Source: Macrococcus carouselicus
Lineage (GTDB): Bacteria > Bacillota > Bacilli > Staphylococcales > Staphylococcaceae
DNA length: 64,000 nucleotides
Assembly (NCBI RefSeq): GCF_004359515.1
Contig: NZ_SCWD01000001.1
Coordinates: forward strand, 434,001 to 498,000
Direction: 5' to 3'
The stretch's first letter is position 1, and each line of letters begins with the position of its first letter. Positions 45,851-56,374 of the stretch are shown here, piece after piece. The notes beneath the pieces are model-generated. The model was not told the origin of the DNA. It saw only the letters and a program-made list of their open reading frames with translations, and searched no databases. A program made the translations under genes and the position numbers.

Positions 45851-48454
45851 CTATTCCGCAGGCGGTGCAATGGTGTCGATTTCTTCTTGATTAGTGACGG
45901 TACTGCGTTTTCCGCGGCTCACTTTTTGTATATACCAGATAGCGGTGGCTAAACCGATAAGGCTGATGAGCTGCATCAGATGGAAGTAGGGCGGTGTGTA
46001 GGTGAGTTCTATTTTTCTGGCATTTTTGTCTACTTTGACAGCGGTCATTAAGTAGTTGCCTTCAGAAACTTCAGCTTTCTTGCCGTCCACTTTAGCAGAC
46101 ATCCCGTTTAAATAAGGCGTCGGGATTACAGCGTAACCTGTATCATGCGGACTCAGTGTCGCGACGAGTTTACCACCTGCCTGAGTCAGCTGATGCTTCT
46201 GCTGCTGTGTAGCTGATTCAAGTGTCGTATAATCTTCACCGTAGATGCCGTTGATGTGATACGTATAAGTACCCGACATAAGCTTCAGCTGAATCAAATC
46301 ACTCGCTTTGATCCGCAACGTGATAGTCGGATTGAAACGGCGGTAGTCATCATCGAGCGGTTTCCGGGACTGATAGATCTCATTGATCCAGACGTAATGA
46401 TAGCGGCTCGGCGTTTTCAGTTCGATACTTAAATCCACATATAAATCTTTATAGCGGTCAGCCAGACGTTTAGGGAGACGATAGGTGATGCCGCCCTGAT
46501 CCTGACTGACGATGAGCTGTTGACCGTCATATGTCGCATTATTCAGTGACATCGTAGTCTGAGGCAGGAGATTTTCAGCTGGCGTCACTTTTGAGTTGGA
46601 TGGACTGTCCAGCACAACACCCTCAAGCATCGCGTGCTCGCGGTCAATCGGTGTTTTCAGCTCTTGTGGATTGAACACTTTATCCGTGACTCTGACCAGC
46701 GGCAGTTCATGGGTATTGCGGTAGACAGAGTAGCGTTTCTCCTTGCCCTGTCTCTGATCGGTCAGTTCAAAACCATAGGGCAGTGTCGCGATATTATCGG
46801 TCCGGATGGAATGGTTGACATTAAAGAGACTATAGAGATTCGCCCGTTCACCCAGCCGGTAGTAGATACTGTTGCTGTCTGTGTCCATCGTGATATTCAG
46901 TTCCTTATCATAGAACTGATAGATATCTTTGTCAAAGATACTTGAGTAAAGCTTGATGCCGTTGAAATGCTGATAAAGCGGTGTGTTATGTGTGGCCGAA
47001 GTCTGCCAGTCAATCCGGGCTGCAGGTGATTCTATTGTGATATTCTTGATGATTGACCGCTGCGTCTCACTGTTATATTTATCCGACTGGACAAATGCCA
47101 GGTCATGTTCATAGAAGGGGTGGAGTGTATCCATCTGTTCACGGATGTAGTCATAAACAAAATAGAGATTCATGATGACAACCGTCACAGTGAGGAACTG
47201 AAAAGTGATCACTTGTGGTCTGTATACATAAAGCATGATAATAACAGCTACAACCGGAATGAAGATCAGCCAGGTGAGCGATTTGCCACTGCCGATAACC
47301 GACAGGCTATAGATGATTGAGACAGGTAGCAAGGAAATGACGATATCCTTCAAGGTCAGGTTCTTCAGATGATGCAGGTAGACCGCGATCAGACCGGCCG
47401 CAGAGAATGCGAGCATATAGACCCAGCGTCTCTGATCGACAGAGAAGCCGTTGAAGAAACTATCAAATAAGGGGGACAATGAACCCGCCATGAAGAGCCA
47501 GGTAATGACGGCGAACAGTCTGAAGGTATAGTTTCTGTATAGCTTGAACGTAAAAAGTGCCATCACCGCAACAAATGGTATAACGATATAGTAGCCGTCA
47601 TAGAAGAGGTTATAATGGCTGATAAAATCAATGAACGGCTTCAGCTTGAGCGGCGGGAGCGTCCGGTCATTCAGCAGATAACTGGTGACACCTGTAGAGA
47701 AACCGACTGCACTGATGAGTAAGCTGATCACTGCAGCTGATACGATTACCCATAGTTTTGTCTGCCATCCCACCACGTCACTCTTCTTCGGATAAACAGT
47801 GCGGTAAATAAAGTAGAACAGCACGAAGATGAACTGATAGTAGCTGAAATAAAAGTTCGAGTGTAGCGTCAGGGCGATTCCCAGGATGAAGATACCGATC
47901 TTTCTTTCCGAGAAGAAACGTTCCATCCCGAGTATCGTGAGCGGCAAGTAGAACATGACGTCACTGAAGAAACTCCATGTGAATGTGAAAAAGAAATAGA
48001 CCGTCGAATAGCCGTACAGAAATGCACTTGCCATACTGGCATACTGATTGATGCCAAGCAGCCGGAATAAGCGGTACGTCACATACAGAATCGCCGTCAG
48101 CTTGAAGAATGAGACGATGAACTGATTGACGAACCAGAAATCCGGACTGCCCGTGTTCAGCGGCACGAACAGGTCAAGAATATAGATGATACCGAAATTA
48201 ACATAGGCAATCGGTGAGGTGGAATAGTAGTAGGCGAGACTTCTGAAGAAATCGCCTCCGATGCCGAAACCCATATCATAGAAGAAGTTGAATTTCGAGA
48301 ACTGTTCATATAAATAGAGCTGGAAAGGGACCATCTGCGCGAGGCTGTCTCCTTTGCCGGAGAAAAGGATGCCTTGTGTGATGAATCTGTAGATGACGAC
48401 ACTATGAGCAGCAAGTGCAAGTAACAGACAGGTCGCCCATGTTTTTAGTTTCAT
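45851..48454 (-). CDS. yfhO: YfhO-family polytopic membrane protein, second copy
   Basis: This 867-aa protein has about a dozen predicted helices in its N-terminal half, a large extracellular domain and a last helix near residues 830-850 before a charged tail. The motifs FSGKGDSLAQMVPFQLYLYEQ and DMGFGIGGDFFRSLAYYYST are typical for the YfhO GT-C-like family. In Bacillus and Listeria relatives, YfhO-type proteins take sugars from lipid-phosphate carriers and add them to teichoic acids outside the cell. It overlaps the upstream yfhO-like gene by four bases and is clearly its paralogue. Which polymer it decorates is unknown. Confidence 0.85.
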   Translation of the reverse strand: MKLKTWATCLLLALAAHSVVIYRFITQGILFSGKGDSLAQMVPFQLYLYEQFSKFNFFYDMGFGIGGDFFRSLAYYYSTSPIAYVNFGIIYILDLFVPLNTGSPDFWFVNQFIVSFFKLTAILYVTYRLFRLLGINQYASMASAFLYGYSTVYFFFTFTWSFFSDVMFYLPLTILGMERFFSERKIGIFILGIALTLHSNFYFSYYQFIFVLFYFIYRTVYPKKSDVVGWQTKLWVIVSAAVISLLISAVGFSTGVTSYLLNDRTLPPLKLKPFIDFISHYNLFYDGYYIVIPFVAVMALFTFKLYRNYTFRLFAVITWLFMAGSLSPLFDSFFNGFSVDQRRWVYMLAFSAAGLIAVYLHHLKNLTLKDIVISLLPVSIIYSLSVIGSGKSLTWLIFIPVVAVIIMLYVYRPQVITFQFLTVTVVIMNLYFVYDYIREQMDTLHPFYEHDLAFVQSDKYNSETQRSIIKNITIESPAARIDWQTSATHNTPLYQHFNGIKLYSSIFDKDIYQFYDKELNITMDTDSNSIYYRLGERANLYSLFNVNHSIRTDNIATLPYGFELTDQRQGKEKRYSVYRNTHELPLVRVTDKVFNPQELKTPIDREHAMLEGVVLDSPSNSKVTPAENLLPQTTMSLNNATYDGQQLIVSQDQGGITYRLPKRLADRYKDLYVDLSIELKTPSRYHYVWINEIYQSRKPLDDDYRRFNPTITLRIKASDLIQLKLMSGTYTYHINGIYGEDYTTLESATQQQKHQLTQAGGKLVATLSPHDTGYAVIPTPYLNGMSAKVDGKKAEVSEGNYLMTAVKVDKNARKIELTYTPPYFHLMQLISLIGLATAIWYIQKVSRGKRSTVTNQEEIDTIAPPAE

Positions 48455-51036
48455 TTTCTATGCTTCCTTTTCACAGGTTTTAGGTAAATAATTGTCAATA
48501 AGAGAGACAGGATGGATATCGCAGTGACCGGATAGAAGTAAGGCGGCATATATTTGAACTGCACTTCTTCAGCGCCTGCCGGCACTTTAACGGCGGCCAT
48601 CAGGTAGTTGCCGCGTTCCACTTCTGCCTTCTGACCATCTACCTTAGCAGTGAGTCCATCGCGATAGATAATCGGCGTGACCAGGTAGCCGGCCTGGTTG
48701 TCACTGAGCCTGACGGTCATCCGGTTGCCGTCTTCCGAGAATCTAATGTCGTTTTGGCGGGCTGCCTCTCTCAGTGTCTGGTGGTCTTCACCGTAGATGC
48801 CTTTGATCTTGAAGCGGTAGGTGCCCTGGGTCAGTCCGATGAGGATTTTGCCGTTCTTGGGTTTAGCGACCCGGTAGAGCAAGTCATCCTGATGTGTCCG
48901 GTACTTACTGGATCTGAACAATCTGTTATTGGCGTAGCCGTTGACATTGATCTGAATGTTGCTTTCCTGTGAGATCAGCTCAGCATGAAGCTCAACGTAA
49001 AAATCATTATATTGACTAAGCGCCTCTTCTGGCAGATTGATGATGACACCGCCGCTCGGTGGGTTGACGACTAATGTGTCATTGTGCTGCTCAAATTCGG
49101 CACCTGAGGCGATGATCTGGCTGTCAGGCAGAAGGTTCTGAACCTGCGGCACCTGTGCGGTCGGCTGATGACGCTCCGTGACCATCCCCGTGATCATCGC
49201 CTGTTCACGCTGCAGTGGATTCAGCAGGTCCTTCTTCTGATAGAGGGTATCGGTGACTTTTGCCACGGGAAGCGGCAGCATGTTCTCATAGATGCGGTAC
49301 TTGCCTTTTGAGTCAATCAGTCTGAAATTCGCCGGAATATCAGTCTGGTAATCTTTTCTGACCAGGTAACGCACATTGAAGAGTGACTCCAGATTGCTTC
49401 TTGACTGGAAGGTGGAATACCGGCTGATGGATTCCTCCTTCAGATTGATCATCAGGTCATTGTAATAGAAATCAATCAGCGAGCCGTCAAAGATACTGGA
49501 ATACAGACTCACACCCGGAAAGTTCTGATAGAGCGGTGTATTGTCCTGTTCAAGGACGCGCCAGTCGATCCGTTCGCCGGGTTTCAGTTTCTTCTTCAGT
49601 TCATCGATGATCTGCTGCTGGAGTTCTGAATTATAGACACTCGATTCTATATAGGACATCTTCGCACGTTCTTCTATCCCGGGGTTATAGTTATCGTAAA
49701 GATTATGTTCCTTGACGACATGCCAGTTGAGCAGCAGGATGGCAGCAATCTGTGCATAATAGAAATACTGATGAAGCGGTCTGTTCTTAGTCAGCAGGAC
49801 AAGCAGTCCGATCAGAGCGATGAGCGGCAGATACCAGATCCACTCGACCTTTTTGTCGATATAACGATAGCTTAAGCCGACGATAATAAAGCCTGGAAGC
49901 AGTGAATACAGGTAATTCTGAATAGAGATCTGTCTGAATCTGGTGATGTACATCGCAATCAGCCCGCTTGAGAAGAACGTCAGCAGATAATGCCAGCGTT
50001 TCTGTGGTGCTGAGAAACCATTGAAGACCGAGTCGATGAACGGCATGAAGCTCAAGTAGATCAGAGCGATGGTCATCAGGGCAAAGAAACGGTAGAAATA
50101 CTGTTGATAGAATTTAAAGGTGAAGAGTGCCTGCAGGGTGATATACAGGACAATCACCAGATAATTATCATAGAAGATATTGGCATGCTGATCAAACGTA
50201 TTGAAGAGCTTCATACTATCTTCATAAGGGGCGCGGTCATTCTCCATGAATCCTTTGACCCCGTAGAAGAAACTGAAGAATGATATGCCGGTCCCGAGGA
50301 GCGTCATCGTCAAAAAGGCCTGCCACTGTTCCTTTCTTGCTGCACGGTCAGACTCAGAACGAAAGGCCATACGGAGCACGAAATAGATGACGCCGAAAAG
50401 CATCTGGTAATAGGCGAAATAAAAGTTGTTGATAAGTGATAAGGTGACAGCAGAAATGAACCAGATTTTTTTCTTATCCTGAATGTACTTCTCTATACCG
50501 AGCAGCAGCAGCGGCAGGAAGATAAAGACATCCGAGAAGAACGACCAGTAAAGCGTAAAGCGGAAATAGATGGCTGATGTCAGGAACAAAAAGGCACCGA
50601 GCATCGCCGGAATCCGCTTCACCTTCAGATAAGTCAGATAGCGATAGGTGATATACATCGCGACAGCTGACTTGGCGATGGAGATATAGAAGGCGTTGAC
50701 TGCCCAGAACTGGATGGTATCTGTCTTAAAATGAAACAGCAGGTTCAGCCACCAGACCGCTACCATATTCACATAAAAGACGACGGATGTTGAATAATAG
50801 TAGGCGAGATCGGTATAGTAATCACCGCCAAGGCCGAAGTTCATATCATAGAAGAACTGACCATGCGACCATTTTTCGTATAGGAACAGCTGGAAGGGCA
50901 GCATCTGTTCAAGACCGTCGTTCGGTCCTGTGAAGAGGGTACCATCCTTCATAAAGCGGTAAATATAGAAACTATGACCGAGCGCAGCGAGCAATATAAA
51001 GATGAGGGGATAGAATAATTTTTTATGATTTTTCAT
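48451..51036 (-). CDS. yfhO: YfhO-family polytopic membrane protein, first copy
   Basis: This 861-aa paralogue of the next gene has the same plan: FTGPNDGLEQMLPFQLFLYE, DMNFGLGGDYYTDLAYYYST, a dozen helices, an extracellular domain and a C-terminal anchor ending KPVKRKHRK. The frame begins at a TTG at 51051, but GAGGAG directly upstream supports the ATG at 51036, inside the end of the flippase gene. Two YfhO genes side by side suggest two acceptor or sugar specificities, or a heteromeric transferase. This is inference. Confidence 0.85.
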   Translation of the reverse strand: MKNHKKLFYPLIFILLAALGHSFYIYRFMKDGTLFTGPNDGLEQMLPFQLFLYEKWSHGQFFYDMNFGLGGDYYTDLAYYYSTSVVFYVNMVAVWWLNLLFHFKTDTIQFWAVNAFYISIAKSAVAMYITYRYLTYLKVKRIPAMLGAFLFLTSAIYFRFTLYWSFFSDVFIFLPLLLLGIEKYIQDKKKIWFISAVTLSLINNFYFAYYQMLFGVIYFVLRMAFRSESDRAARKEQWQAFLTMTLLGTGISFFSFFYGVKGFMENDRAPYEDSMKLFNTFDQHANIFYDNYLVIVLYITLQALFTFKFYQQYFYRFFALMTIALIYLSFMPFIDSVFNGFSAPQKRWHYLLTFFSSGLIAMYITRFRQISIQNYLYSLLPGFIIVGLSYRYIDKKVEWIWYLPLIALIGLLVLLTKNRPLHQYFYYAQIAAILLLNWHVVKEHNLYDNYNPGIEERAKMSYIESSVYNSELQQQIIDELKKKLKPGERIDWRVLEQDNTPLYQNFPGVSLYSSIFDGSLIDFYYNDLMINLKEESISRYSTFQSRSNLESLFNVRYLVRKDYQTDIPANFRLIDSKGKYRIYENMLPLPVAKVTDTLYQKKDLLNPLQREQAMITGMVTERHQPTAQVPQVQNLLPDSQIIASGAEFEQHNDTLVVNPPSGGVIINLPEEALSQYNDFYVELHAELISQESNIQINVNGYANNRLFRSSKYRTHQDDLLYRVAKPKNGKILIGLTQGTYRFKIKGIYGEDHQTLREAARQNDIRFSEDGNRMTVRLSDNQAGYLVTPIIYRDGLTAKVDGQKAEVERGNYLMAAVKVPAGAEEVQFKYMPPYFYPVTAISILSLLLTIIYLKPVKRKHRK

Positions 51037-51409
51037 GGTTCTCCTCGACAAAAATATATTTGGCGATCACATATGTAATGGGCACCGTGATGAGCAGCGC
51101 CGGAAAGGGGGCCAGCTGCTCATTGATGCCTATCCTGACAAACAGCATGAGCAGCAACGTCTGCAGCCCCATGTTGATGACCTGGGTGAGCGGAAATTTC
51201 AGAAACGTTGAAATCTTCGGTTTGACGTGATAGACGAAATAACAGTTTAAATAGTAGGAACAGATAAAAGACCATAGGAATGCAGTGATATGACTGACCA
51301 TGTAGGGTGCGATGTTCAGCAGCAGCAGATACATGATATAATAGTTGATTGTGTTGATGACACCGACGATGACAAAGCGGATGAACGGAGAACTGAACAG
51401 TTTAGTCAT
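51023..51409 (-). CDS. GtrA-like membrane protein, candidate lipid-sugar flippase
   Basis: This 128-aa protein has four predicted helices. FIRFVIVGVINTINYYIMYLL near the start and the FLWSFICSYYLN segment are typical for the GtrA/DPMS-like family. Such proteins are proposed to flip undecaprenyl-phosphate sugars across the membrane. It overlaps the glycosyltransferase gene upstream by eight bases and the YfhO gene downstream by 14, which ties all four to one operon. Confidence 0.88.
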   Translation of the reverse strand: MTKLFSSPFIRFVIVGVINTINYYIMYLLLLNIAPYMVSHITAFLWSFICSYYLNCYFVYHVKPKISTFLKFPLTQVINMGLQTLLLMLFVRIGINEQLAPFPALLITVPITYVIAKYIFVEENHEKS

Positions 51410-52337
51410 GCTTCAGTCCCTCCACATTCGTCTGCTCAACGATGAAGTGCGGACGTCTCTTGCTTTCGTAGTAGATGCGGCCGATGTATTCACCGATGAC
51501 GCCCAGGCTGAATAACTGCACGCCCCCTAAAAAGAGGATGGACGAGATGATAGTGAAATAACCCGGTTCGTCGATACCTTGAAAGATGATCTGGATGAGT
51601 GTCGTCAGTATATAGAGCAGACAGATGAATAAGGTCAGCGCGCCGAAATAGAAGCAGACACGGAGCGGCTTATTGTTATAGCTTAAGATACCGTCGATGG
51701 CATAGTCGAGCAGCGACAGGAAGTTGAAGGAAGACTGGCCCGCCTTCCGCTGCACATTCTTGAAGGGAATGGTCTTCTTGCTGTAGCCGACCCAGTCAAA
51801 TATCCCTTTTGAGAAGCGGTTATATTCATCAAGAGAGAGGATGGAATCGATGACGACTCTCGAGATCAGTCTGAAGTCGCCTTCACCGTCGACCAGTTCG
51901 ACATCGACTGCCCGGTTGATGAGCCTGTAAAAAAGCTGACTCGGAATTTTCCGTATCATATTTTCACCGTCCCGGTCGCGACGGGCGACTACCTGATCGT
52001 AACCCTCGTAGTAAGCCTCAACAAACTGCGGAATCAGTTCAGGCGGATGCTGAAGGTCCGCATCCAGAATGATGGCTGCCTCCCCCCGTGCAGATTTAAG
52101 GCCGGCAAGCATCGCTGACTCCTTGCCGAAGTTACGGGAGAATGAGACATAACGGATATGTGCGTCCTGTTTACTGAGCGCTTCAATCATCTGGATGGAA
52201 CGGTCACTTGAGCCGTCATTGATCAGAATCAGCTCATAATCATAATGATTTTCTGTCATGATTTGTGTGATAGAATGATGAAGACGACTGATATTTTTTT
52301 CTTCATTATATATAGGAATGATAAGTGATAATTTCAT
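51402..52337 (-). CDS. csbB: CsbB-like family 2 glycosyltransferase making a lipid-linked sugar
   Basis: This 311-aa enzyme has a GT-A domain followed by two transmembrane helices (about residues 235-255 and 270-290). IPIYNEEKNI, ILINDGSSDRS, ILDADLQHPPE and the D-x-D-type and GEGDFRLISR motifs match the DPM1/GtrB/CsbB group that transfers a sugar from a nucleotide donor to undecaprenyl phosphate. The longer frame starts at 52370, but AAAGGAG just upstream supports the ATG at 52337. It is the first gene of a glycosylation operon with a GtrA-like protein and two YfhO proteins. The sugar is unknown; GlcNAc is known for B. subtilis CsbB. Confidence 0.87.
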   Translation of the reverse strand: MKLSLIIPIYNEEKNISRLHHSITQIMTENHYDYELILINDGSSDRSIQMIEALSKQDAHIRYVSFSRNFGKESAMLAGLKSARGEAAIILDADLQHPPELIPQFVEAYYEGYDQVVARRDRDGENMIRKIPSQLFYRLINRAVDVELVDGEGDFRLISRVVIDSILSLDEYNRFSKGIFDWVGYSKKTIPFKNVQRKAGQSSFNFLSLLDYAIDGILSYNNKPLRVCFYFGALTLFICLLYILTTLIQIIFQGIDEPGYFTIISSILFLGGVQLFSLGVIGEYIGRIYYESKRRPHFIVEQTNVEGLKHD

Positions 52338-52421
52338 GTTGACTCCTTTGAATGCTGAATATAGTACCATTCATAATCATAACACGAAACAATAAAAGAA
52401 TAATGAAAGAAGGTAAACAGA

Positions 52422-53297
52422 ATGACGATACAATGGTTCCCCGGCCATATGGCCAAAGCAAGAAGAGAAGTAACAGAGCAGCTGAAGATGGTGGACTGTG
52501 TGTTTGAGCTGCTGGACGCACGAATTCCTTATTCATCGAGCAATCCGATGATCAGTGATATCATCAAGGATAAACCCCGCGTCGTGCTGCTGAACAAGAT
52601 GGATATGGCAGATCCGGGAGAGACGAAGAAGTGGCTGCAGCACTTCGAGGCAGAAGGCGTCTATCCCGTTATGCTGGATGCGAAAAATGGCAAGAACCTG
52701 AATATGGTGGTCAAGGCAGCGGAAGCAGTGACGAAGGAGAAGTTCGAACGACTTGCCGCGAAAGGACTCCGTCCAAGAGCCATCCGCGCGATGATCGTCG
52801 GGATTCCGAACGTCGGCAAATCCACGCTGATCAATCGCTTAGCGAAGAAATCAATCGCCAAGACAGGTAATACACCGGGTGTGACCAAAAAACAGCAGTG
52901 GATCAAGGTCGGCAAGACACTTGAACTGCTGGATACACCGGGGATTCTCTGGCCGAAATTCGAGGACCAGGTCGTCGGCAAGAAACTGAGTCTGACCGGT
53001 GCCATCAAGGACAGCATCATTCATCTTGATGAAGTGGCGATATACGGTCTTGAGTTTATTCAGCAGTATGAGCTTGAGACACTGAACAAGCATTACAATA
53101 TCCAGGTGGAAGCGGACAGCCCCTATATTGATATCTTCGACGCGATCGGTATGAGCCGCGGCATGAAGAATAAGGGGAACGAAATCGACTATGAATCCGT
53201 TGTGGAACTCGTGGTCAGAGAAATCCGTAATGCTAAGGTCGGCCGCTATACATTCGACAGAGTCAAGGAGCTTGAATCTACAGATGAAGCTGAGTGA
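52422..53297 (+). CDS. rbgA: Ribosome biogenesis GTPase RbgA
   Basis: This 291-aa circularly permuted GTPase (YlqF) is needed for late 50S assembly. The permuted order is visible: the G4 motif NKMD (residues 58-61) comes first, then G1 [10 protein letters not shown] (near 127), then G3 DTPG (near 170). The C-terminal ANTAR-like helical domain follows. It diverges from the glycosylation operon and its end overlaps the rnhB start by 14 bases. Confidence 0.96.
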   Translation: MTIQWFPGHMAKARREVTEQLKMVDCVFELLDARIPYSSSNPMISDIIKDKPRVVLLNKMDMADPGETKKWLQHFEAEGVYPVMLDAKNGKNLNMVVKAAEAVTKEKFERLAAKGLRPRAIRAMIVGIPNVGKSTLINRLAKKSIAKTGNTPGVTKKQQWIKVGKTLELLDTPGILWPKFEDQVVGKKLSLTGAIKDSIIHLDEVAIYGLEFIQQYELETLNKHYNIQVEADSPYIDIFDAIGMSRGMKNKGNEIDYESVVELVVREIRNAKVGRYTFDRVKELESTDEAE

Positions 53298-54039
53298 GCT
53301 GAAGTCTCTTCTTGAGACGTATACTGATGCTGAAGATATCAGGCTCGACTTCGGCGGAGATGCCAGAACGGGTGCCCAGAAAATGGTGGCCGCCCGACTC
53401 AGGCAGCTGGAACTGGAAGCGAAGCTGAAAGAGAATTATCTTGTCGCTTCTGAATTCGAAATACGTTATCCGGGAGAAGTCATATGCGGGATCGACGAAG
53501 TGGGGCGTGGACCGCTTGCCGGTCCTGTTGTCGCCTGTGCAGTCATTCTGGAAGAAGACCATTATTATCCGGGTCTGACCGATTCAAAGAAACTGTCAGC
53601 CAAGAAGCGGCAGAGTCTGGAGGCGCTGCTGCTTGAACGGGTACGCGATTATTCTATCGGCGTGGCGACGGTCGAAGAGATTGATGCTATCAATATATAT
53701 GAGGCGTCAAAACGTGCGATGTTAAGAGCGGTGCAGGGACTGACAGTAAAGCCGACCGTGCTCTTGATCGATGCGATGACGCTGAATACCGGACTGATTG
53801 AAGAAGCCATCATCAAGGGCGATATGCGCAGCGTTTCCATCGGTGCTGCCAGTATACTCGCAAAAGAATATCGGGACCGGCTCATGGCAGAGTATGATCA
53901 GAAGTATCCGGGCTATGACTTTAAGCAGAATGCCGGTTACGGAACGAAGAAACATCTTGAGGGACTGGAAGCACACGGCATCACACCGATTCACCGCCGG
54001 ACTTTTGAGCCGGTGAAGTCCATTATCAGAAATGTATAA
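53284..54039 (+). CDS. rnhB: Ribonuclease HII
   Basis: This 251-aa nuclease removes ribonucleotides and RNA from RNA-DNA hybrids. [18 protein letters not shown] carries the catalytic Asp71-Glu72 pair; the further aspartate is in LLIDAMTL. The N-terminal 65 residues form the HII-specific extension. The frame runs back to 53191, but the ATG at 53284 gives the normal staphylococcal length; the nearest AAGGAG is rather far (13 bases), so translation may depend on coupling to rbgA. Confidence 0.94.
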   Translation: MKLSELKSLLETYTDAEDIRLDFGGDARTGAQKMVAARLRQLELEAKLKENYLVASEFEIRYPGEVICGIDEVGRGPLAGPVVACAVILEEDHYYPGLTDSKKLSAKKRQSLEALLLERVRDYSIGVATVEEIDAINIYEASKRAMLRAVQGLTVKPTVLLIDAMTLNTGLIEEAIIKGDMRSVSIGAASILAKEYRDRLMAEYDQKYPGYDFKQNAGYGTKKHLEGLEAHGITPIHRRTFEPVKSIIRNV

Positions 54040-54048
54040 CAATTTTCG

Positions 54049-54077
54049 TTTACAATAACGCTTACATTTCCTATAAT
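54049..54077 (+). promoter_or_regulatory. Promoter of sucCD with a cre-like half-site
   Basis: TTTACA (54049-54054) and TATAAT (54072-54077) are exactly 17 bases apart, 44 bases before sucC. The spacer contains, on the minus strand, TGTAAGCGTTATTG, which matches the CcpA site at 12 of 14 positions. Catabolite control of sucCD is plausible but unproven. Confidence 0.7.
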
Positions 54078-54121
54078 TGAACCGTAAGCAGAATTTAACC
54101 CGTAATTTAGGAGGATGGAAA

Positions 54122-55291
54122 ATGAATATCCATGAGTATCAAGGAAAAGAAATTTTTCGCTCAATGGGTGTAGCTGTACCTGATGGTTCAGTTGCTTATA
54201 CACCTGAAGAAGCAGTAGAAGTGGCAAAGGGGCTCAAAGAAGGCGTCTATGTCGTCAAGGCACAGATTCATGCCGGAGGCCGTGGTAAGGCCGGCGGTGT
54301 TAAAATTGCTAAAAACTTGGATGAAGTTAAAGCTTACGCTGAAGAACTTCTAGGGAAAATTCTGGTGACTCATCAGACAGGTCCTGAAGGGAAAGAAGTG
54401 AAGCGTCTACTCATCGAAGAAGGCTGCGATATTCAGAAGGAATACTACCTCGGCTTCGTACTTGACCGCGCGACAGATTCAGTTGTCTTAATGGGGTCTG
54501 AAGAAGGCGGTACTGAAATTGAGGAAGTAGCGGAATCAAATCCTGAGAAAATCTTCAAAGAAGTCATTGACCCTGTGACCGGCTTGATGCCATTCCAGGC
54601 AAGGCGTCTTGCGTTCAATATCAACATCCCGAAAGAATCCGTGAACAAAGCCGTTAAAATCATGATGGGTCTGTATGATGTCTTTATCCAGAAAGATGCT
54701 TCTATCATTGAGATCAACCCGCTTGTCACTACAGGTGCTGGCGATGTATTAGCACTTGATGCGAAAATCAACTTTGATGCGAACGCATTATTCCGTCATA
54801 AAGATATCGTTGAACTGCGCGACTTGGAAGAAGAAGATCCAAAAGAGATCGAAGCTTCTAAATATGACCTTGCTTATATCGCGCTTGACGGCAATATCGG
54901 CTGTATGGTCAACGGAGCAGGTCTTGCGATGGCAACGATGGATACCATCAACCACTTCGGCGGCAATCCCGCGAACTTCCTGGACGTAGGGGGCGGTGCA
55001 ACGAAAGAGAAAGTAACAGAAGCGTTCAAGATCATCTTAGGCGATGACAAAGTTGAAGGGATCTTCGTCAATATTTTCGGCGGCATCATGAAATGTGACG
55101 TAATCGCTGAAGGTGTCGTTGCAGCTGCGAAAGAACTTGAACTGACGATTCCGCTCGTTGTACGTTTAGAAGGTACGAACGTCGACCAGGGTAAAGAGAT
55201 CTTAGGTAATTCTGGATTAGCCATCACGCCAGCAGGAACGATGGCTGAAGGCGCTCAGAAAATCGTTGAATTAGTCAAACAAGCTAAATAG
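54122..55291 (+). CDS. sucC: Succinyl-CoA synthetase beta subunit
   Basis: This 389-aa ATP-grasp subunit binds the nucleotide in the TCA-cycle enzyme that converts succinyl-CoA to succinate with ATP formation. [17 protein letters not shown] starts the protein; [16 protein letters not shown] is the nucleotide loop, and [15 protein letters not shown] and GGGATKEKV are conserved near the interface. The frame begins at 54077, but AGGAGG at 54110-54115 fixes the ATG at 54122. sucD follows 17 bases later. Confidence 0.97.
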   Translation: MNIHEYQGKEIFRSMGVAVPDGSVAYTPEEAVEVAKGLKEGVYVVKAQIHAGGRGKAGGVKIAKNLDEVKAYAEELLGKILVTHQTGPEGKEVKRLLIEEGCDIQKEYYLGFVLDRATDSVVLMGSEEGGTEIEEVAESNPEKIFKEVIDPVTGLMPFQARRLAFNINIPKESVNKAVKIMMGLYDVFIQKDASIIEINPLVTTGAGDVLALDAKINFDANALFRHKDIVELRDLEEEDPKEIEASKYDLAYIALDGNIGCMVNGAGLAMATMDTINHFGGNPANFLDVGGGATKEKVTEAFKIILGDDKVEGIFVNIFGGIMKCDVIAEGVVAAAKELELTIPLVVRLEGTNVDQGKEILGNSGLAITPAGTMAEGAQKIVELVKQAK

Positions 55292-55308
55292 GAAGCGGGG
55301 AGAAATTC

Positions 55309-56217
55309 GTGGGAGTATTTATTGATAAAGATACGAAAGTATTAGTACAGGGAATCACGGGCTCAACAGCTCTTTTCCATACAAAACAGATGATTGAATA
55401 CGGCACACAGATTGTTGCCGGTGTGACACCTGGTAAAGGTGGCATGGAAGTCGAAGGCGTTCCTGTCTTCAATACAGTGGAAGAAGCGGTTCAGGCGACA
55501 GGCGCTACTGTGTCAGTTATCTATGTGCCGGCACCTTTTGCAGCTGATGCGATCGTAGAATGTGTCGATGCTGAACTGGACCTTGCGATCTGTATCACTG
55601 AGCATATTCCTGTGCTTGATATGGTCAAAGTGAAACGCTATATGAAAGGCAAGAAGACACGTCTCGTCGGACCTAACTGTCCAGGTGTCATCACTGCTGA
55701 CGAATGTAAGATCGGCATCATGCCGGGCTACATCCATAAAAAAGGGCATGTCGGCGTCGTATCACGTTCCGGCACATTGACTTACGAAGCGGTTCATCAG
55801 CTGACTCAGCTCGGTATTGGTCAGACAACAGCTGTCGGTATCGGCGGGGACCCGGTCAATGGTACTGACTTCATCGACTGTCTGGAAGCATTCAATAATG
55901 ATCCTGAAACTTTAGCAGTAGTTATGATCGGTGAAATCGGTGGTACAGCTGAAGAAGAAGCGGCTGAATGGGTGAAAGCGAACATGACGAAGCCTGTTGT
56001 CGGCTTTATCGGCGGACAGACTGCCCCTCCAGGCAAGCGTATGGGCCATGCGGGTGCAATTATCTCCGGTGGTAAAGGAACGGCTGCGGAGAAAATCAAA
56101 GCGATGAACGCTGCAGGCATCAAAACGGCTGCGACACCTTCTGATATCGGTTCTACATTAGTGGAACGGATCAAAGAGGAAGACGGACTATACGAGAAAT
56201 GTCTGACAGTGAAGTAA
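55309..56217 (+). CDS. sucD: Succinyl-CoA synthetase alpha subunit
   Basis: This 302-aa subunit carries the phosphorylated histidine (in [18 protein letters not shown]) and the CoA-binding Rossmann domain ([20 protein letters not shown]). [19 protein letters not shown] is the family signature. It starts with GTG at 55309. The pair sucC-sucD is complete and ends in a strong terminator. Confidence 0.97.
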   Translation: MGVFIDKDTKVLVQGITGSTALFHTKQMIEYGTQIVAGVTPGKGGMEVEGVPVFNTVEEAVQATGATVSVIYVPAPFAADAIVECVDAELDLAICITEHIPVLDMVKVKRYMKGKKTRLVGPNCPGVITADECKIGIMPGYIHKKGHVGVVSRSGTLTYEAVHQLTQLGIGQTTAVGIGGDPVNGTDFIDCLEAFNNDPETLAVVMIGEIGGTAEEEAAEWVKANMTKPVVGFIGGQTAPPGKRMGHAGAIISGGKGTAAEKIKAMNAAGIKTAATPSDIGSTLVERIKEEDGLYEKCLTVK

Positions 56218-56225
56218 CGGATTTT

Positions 56226-56252
56226 AAGGTAGACTGCGGTCTACCTTTTTTT
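56226..56252 (+). terminator. Terminator after sucCD
   Basis: A 9-bp perfect stem (AAGGTAGAC at 56226-56234 with GTCTACCTT at 56239-56247) is followed by seven Ts. Confidence 0.9.
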
Positions 56253-56374
56253 GGTATAAAGAGATTTAAAACTGAGATATTTCTACGATATATTTACATT
56301 GTCAAGCTGAAAACTTACAGAATATCCAATTCTATTTCATAAATGCGCTTTATGATGAGATAGAGGTGATGATA

